Positions 61,140 to 64,000 of a stretch of DNA of 64,000 nucleotides are shown piece after piece. Under the pieces are notes generated by a model, which did no database searches, was not told where the DNA came from, and was given only the letters and a program-made list of their open reading frames with translations. The first letter of the stretch is position 1. The number at the start of each line of letters is the position of its first letter. This DNA comes from Vitis vinifera (taxonomy: Eukaryota; Streptophyta; Magnoliopsida; Vitales; Vitaceae), in contig NC_081818.1 in NCBI RefSeq assembly GCF_030704535.1, positions 29,468,001 through 29,532,000 of the forward strand, given 5' to 3'. The translations under genes were made by a program, and so were the position numbers.

Positions 61140-64000
61140 AAATAAAATTGCATGAGAGAGAGCGAGGGTGATCATGCGAGCGAAGGCGAGGAAGGGGAAA
61201 GCCGGGCGGAAAATCGAGGGAAGAGGAAGGGAAATAGATTCGTGGTGGAATCGAAGGTGTTCGAAGTAGAAGCTGAGGAGAGAAATGGCAAGAGCCATGT
61301 CATTATCTCGGAAAGCAAGGGAGGGTTAGTGTCTTGGGGCCGGCGAGTGTGGGGCTGCTCATAGAAGGGCTGATTCAGTGCATGAAGGATGGGAAAGATG
61401 GAAGATGGGAGAAGGGCTGGAAAGAAAAAGGGAGGATCTATTCCATGGTGAGAGAGGCTAATAGGGGGCCGGGAGCTTCATCCGCCTAGAGGTGACGGAT
61501 CTTGAGAAAAGGAGATTTGGTATTTGTATACCAAAAGGGAAAGGGGAAAAGGGAGGATGAGTTTCTATGGTGGAGTCACTACGGAGGGTAGGGTTTCGGC
61601 TCGAGGAAAAGGAAATTGATCAAGGAGGAAGGGATTTAGGTAGGTCGTATGTGGAAGTGGTTGTATGTGGAAGTGGCCAGGGGCTCTGAGCTCAGTGATA
61701 CTACAAGGGTCAGAGTAGAGACAAAGGAGGAGGAAATAAGGAACAATGTGAGCAGATTGAAGCAATGCATGATAGGTAAATGGAACCCTAAATCAGCACG
61801 AGAAGAGGACCTAGCGAGTTTGGGGTGGTCAGTGGTAAGAGCGTGGGGATTGAAAGGTAAATTAGGCTTGGCTAGACTGGGAAAGGGTTGTGCCCTGCTG
61901 GAATTTGAGACGGTGGAAAAAGCCAAGAGGGTCCTAGCCTAGGGGGTGAGATCAGTGGGAGGGACCCAACTAGGTTTGGAGATGTGGAGCCCGAGGTTTG
62001 GATGCTCTGTAGAGGGTGAAAATAGGAAAGAAGCTTGGGTGAGGATCCTGGGTCTTCCAATCTTGCTGTGGGTGCCGTCAATCCTGAGGAGAATGGGGGA
62101 AGAGTGCGGTGGGTTCTTAGGCATCGATCCTCTAACGGAAAGGAAAGAGGACTTGGAATGGGCAATGATCTAGGTAAAGCTAAATGGAGGGGCCTTGTCG
62201 AGTTCGATGGAGATTGGGGTGGAGGGAGAGGTATATGTCGTATCTTTGTGGTGGGAGATTCCGCCGGCAATAAGGAAAAAATAGGGGGATGGCTGAGATG
62301 AAGTTGGGCGACAGAGAGGGGAGGTTAGGGGTGGTGGTGATTCACGCGCGGGATGGCGTGTGGGAGAAAAGCCGGGCTCTGAACCTAAGGAACAACGTCG
62401 GTCAGATGAAGTGACGGGAGAGCAAGTGGGAGGGGAGGGTGGGGGCGAGTTTGAAAACTGGACCCATCTCGGGCGGGTGACCCGGCAGAGTTCTGGATTT
62501 GCGGGCGATGGGTCGAGTTCGTCTGGATCAGGTCTTGGCCCCGTGGGCCTGAAGCAGGACTATGGGCCAACTACGCAAGGCTCGCCTCATTCTAAGGGGG
62601 CTGAATTGGCTGCAGTTGGGATGGAACGTGAGCCGGCTGAGGGACGGGCCTCTGAAGGGCTGGAACTCCTGTCCCATGGGCCTGCTATCATGGTTGGGGG
62701 CTGTCTGGGCCAATCGTAGACTAAAATCATGGGCACAAGCACTAAAGAGGATCTGGGCCTAAAGCTGGAAACGGAATTCATCAAGTGTTGTGAGAAAGAG
62801 GTTAGTGGGAAGCAGATGCCAACTCTCCAGTGCTCAATGGCAGAAAGAGCGATCGTGGATGAAGCCTTCAGGTATGGGTCCACTTCAAATCTAAGGGTTG
62901 GGGAATCCTCTCTCTTTTCTTCTTCTCTTTTTGGTCGGACTCCGGAGAGGGAGTTTTGCGATCACTCTGGGGAATTAAGGGAGAGCCGCCAAAAAGAAAA
63001 CAAGATGAAGCCCGCAGCTATTAGAGGGGGGGGGGGGGGGGGGGGGGCTACAGTGAGTAGAGAGGGCTGCTGGGACCTGATTGAGATCAATTGTGATGCT
63101 TTAGAGGTTCAAAACCCGGAATGGACTCCAGTTCTAACCGGGTCCCAGGTTCTAAGGAGCGAGAAGGAGACTAATTGGGAGGAAAGTAGTTTGGCTAAGT
63201 TTAGCAAGTTGTTGGGATTTTCAATAGAAGGTCTGGAGAGGGAAATACTAGACTTTTTGTCCAAAATTAGAAAAAGACGGGAAATGATACATAGCAAAGG
63301 GTTACTGGAGAAATCAAAATTTGAGAGGGAGCTCAAAAGGTTGGAATGTTCAGTCAAATATAAGGGGAAGGACAAGAAGAACAGTCATTCAAAAAGTAGA
63401 GGGGGCCAATTATTGTTGGGTTAATGAATCTGAAACTGATGAGTTGGAATGTGAGGGGTGCAAATGACGTTAATAAAGAAGGATTATTAAGTCTGTGGTT
63501 AGAAAACAGAAGGTGGACTTGTTTTGTATCCAGGAGACAAAAATTCAGCTAATGACTGATGGGGTGGTGAAAAGCTTAGGGGTGGGGAGATTCTTAGACT
63601 GGAGAACTCTTGAAGCTGCTGGTGCAGCTGGAGGAGTGTTGATTTGTTGGGACAAAAGGTCCTTGGAAATGCTGGAGTGGGAGGAGGGTAAATTCTCAAT
63701 TTCTTGTAAATTTAGAACTGTGGAAAATGGGGTAGTCTGGGTATTCACGGGTGTTTATGGCCCTTTTACCAAAGAGGATAGGGAGTGTCTTTGGAATGAA
63801 TTTGGAGCAATCAGAGGTCTTTAGGGTGACCCATGGTGTGTAGGGGGAGATTTTAATGTTATTCTCGCTCAAGGAGAAAGAAGCAGGCAAGGGAGGGTGA
63901 CCTCATCTATGAGGAGGTTTGCTCAGGTTATGGATGACCTTGAGCTAATTGACCTTCCCCTCCAAGGGGGCTTTTTCACGTGGAGTGGGGGGCTTCATAA
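61140..64000 (+). mobile_element. L1-type LINE with 5' region, ORF1 and start of the ORF2 endonuclease (cut by the window edge)
   Basis: A purine-rich, G-rich leader begins near 61140. ORF1 is broken into several frames: LGWSVVRAWGLKGKLGLARLG (about 61820-61880) resembles the DUF4283 nucleic-acid-binding domain of plant LINE ORF1, and the long last piece runs 62729-63424. ORF2 begins at 63424 with MNLKLMSWNVRGAND, the start of an APE-type endonuclease. The catalytic QETK (about 63530) lies in the next frame, after a frameshift near 63480. The catalytic GGDFNVIL (about 63845) follows a stop codon at 63822-63824 where related elements have Trp. It therefore looks inactive. It has the same orientation as the Deg gene whose intron it occupies. 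Confidence 0.85.
63026..63047 (+). repeat. 22-bp poly-G tract in LINE ORF1
   Basis: An unbroken run of 22 G residues, read as a Gly run in the local ORF1 frame. Such runs are rare in plant DNA and error-prone to sequence, so the true length is uncertain. Confidence 0.9.

Noticed and set aside
61872-62270. Minus-strand open frames in the LINE leader and ORF1
   Set aside because: Pro/Ser-rich translations opposite G-rich LINE sequence; the plus strand carries the LINE domains.

Overview
The window is nuclear DNA of a flowering plant. Intron-rich genes with GT-AG junctions, AT-rich introns and intergenic DNA, chloroplast and mitochondrial housekeeping genes, plant L1-type LINEs, tRNA-derived SINEs and MITEs all point to a eudicot. 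Gene sequences and repeat style look most like grapevine (Vitis), but this is a judgement from memory, not a database match. No rRNA or tRNA gene and no CRISPR array was seen.

Layout, left to right. (1) 2.6-16.0 kb: two plus-strand genes, a CULLIN-3 ubiquitin-ligase scaffold and a 2,223-residue THADA/TRM732-like protein (DUF2428). (2) 17.5-29.8 kb: a ten-exon minus-strand gene for a NAP1-related/SET histone chaperone. Its introns hold a 5'-truncated LINE, a SINE and three very short retro-insertions bounded by target-site duplications. (3) 31.6-35.4 kb: two small minus-strand genes for secreted proteins, a type-1 non-specific lipid-transfer protein and a BCP1/arabinogalactan-like peptide. Between them lies a 1.1 kb non-autonomous DNA transposon with an 8-bp target-site duplication. 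(4) 38.1-41.4 kb: a 13-exon ATP-dependent phosphofructokinase (PFK2-like). (5) 42.8-48.5 kb: a 12-exon gene whose reconstructed 1,082-residue product combines ankyrin repeats, a CCCH zinc finger, an RRM, a LOTUS/OST-HTH domain and a C-terminal RING. (6) 48.5-52.3 kb: a gene-free stretch with small tandem repeats. (7) 52.3-64.0 kb: a divergent pair, an SUV3-type mitochondrial RNA helicase (minus) and a chloroplast Deg protease (plus), 430 bp apart. The protease gene leaves the window inside an intron that is being filled by a second, longer LINE in the sense orientation.

The genes do not form one pathway. They cover ubiquitin ligation, tRNA modification, chromatin, lipid binding at the cell surface, glycolysis, RNA regulation, mitochondrial RNA turnover and plastid protein quality control. 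The multi-domain RNA-binding/RING protein and the dense layer of well-delimited retro-insertions are the most unusual contents. Exon boundaries were set by hand from GT-AG sites, frame and family similarity. Every junction listed keeps the frame, but none has been tested against transcripts.
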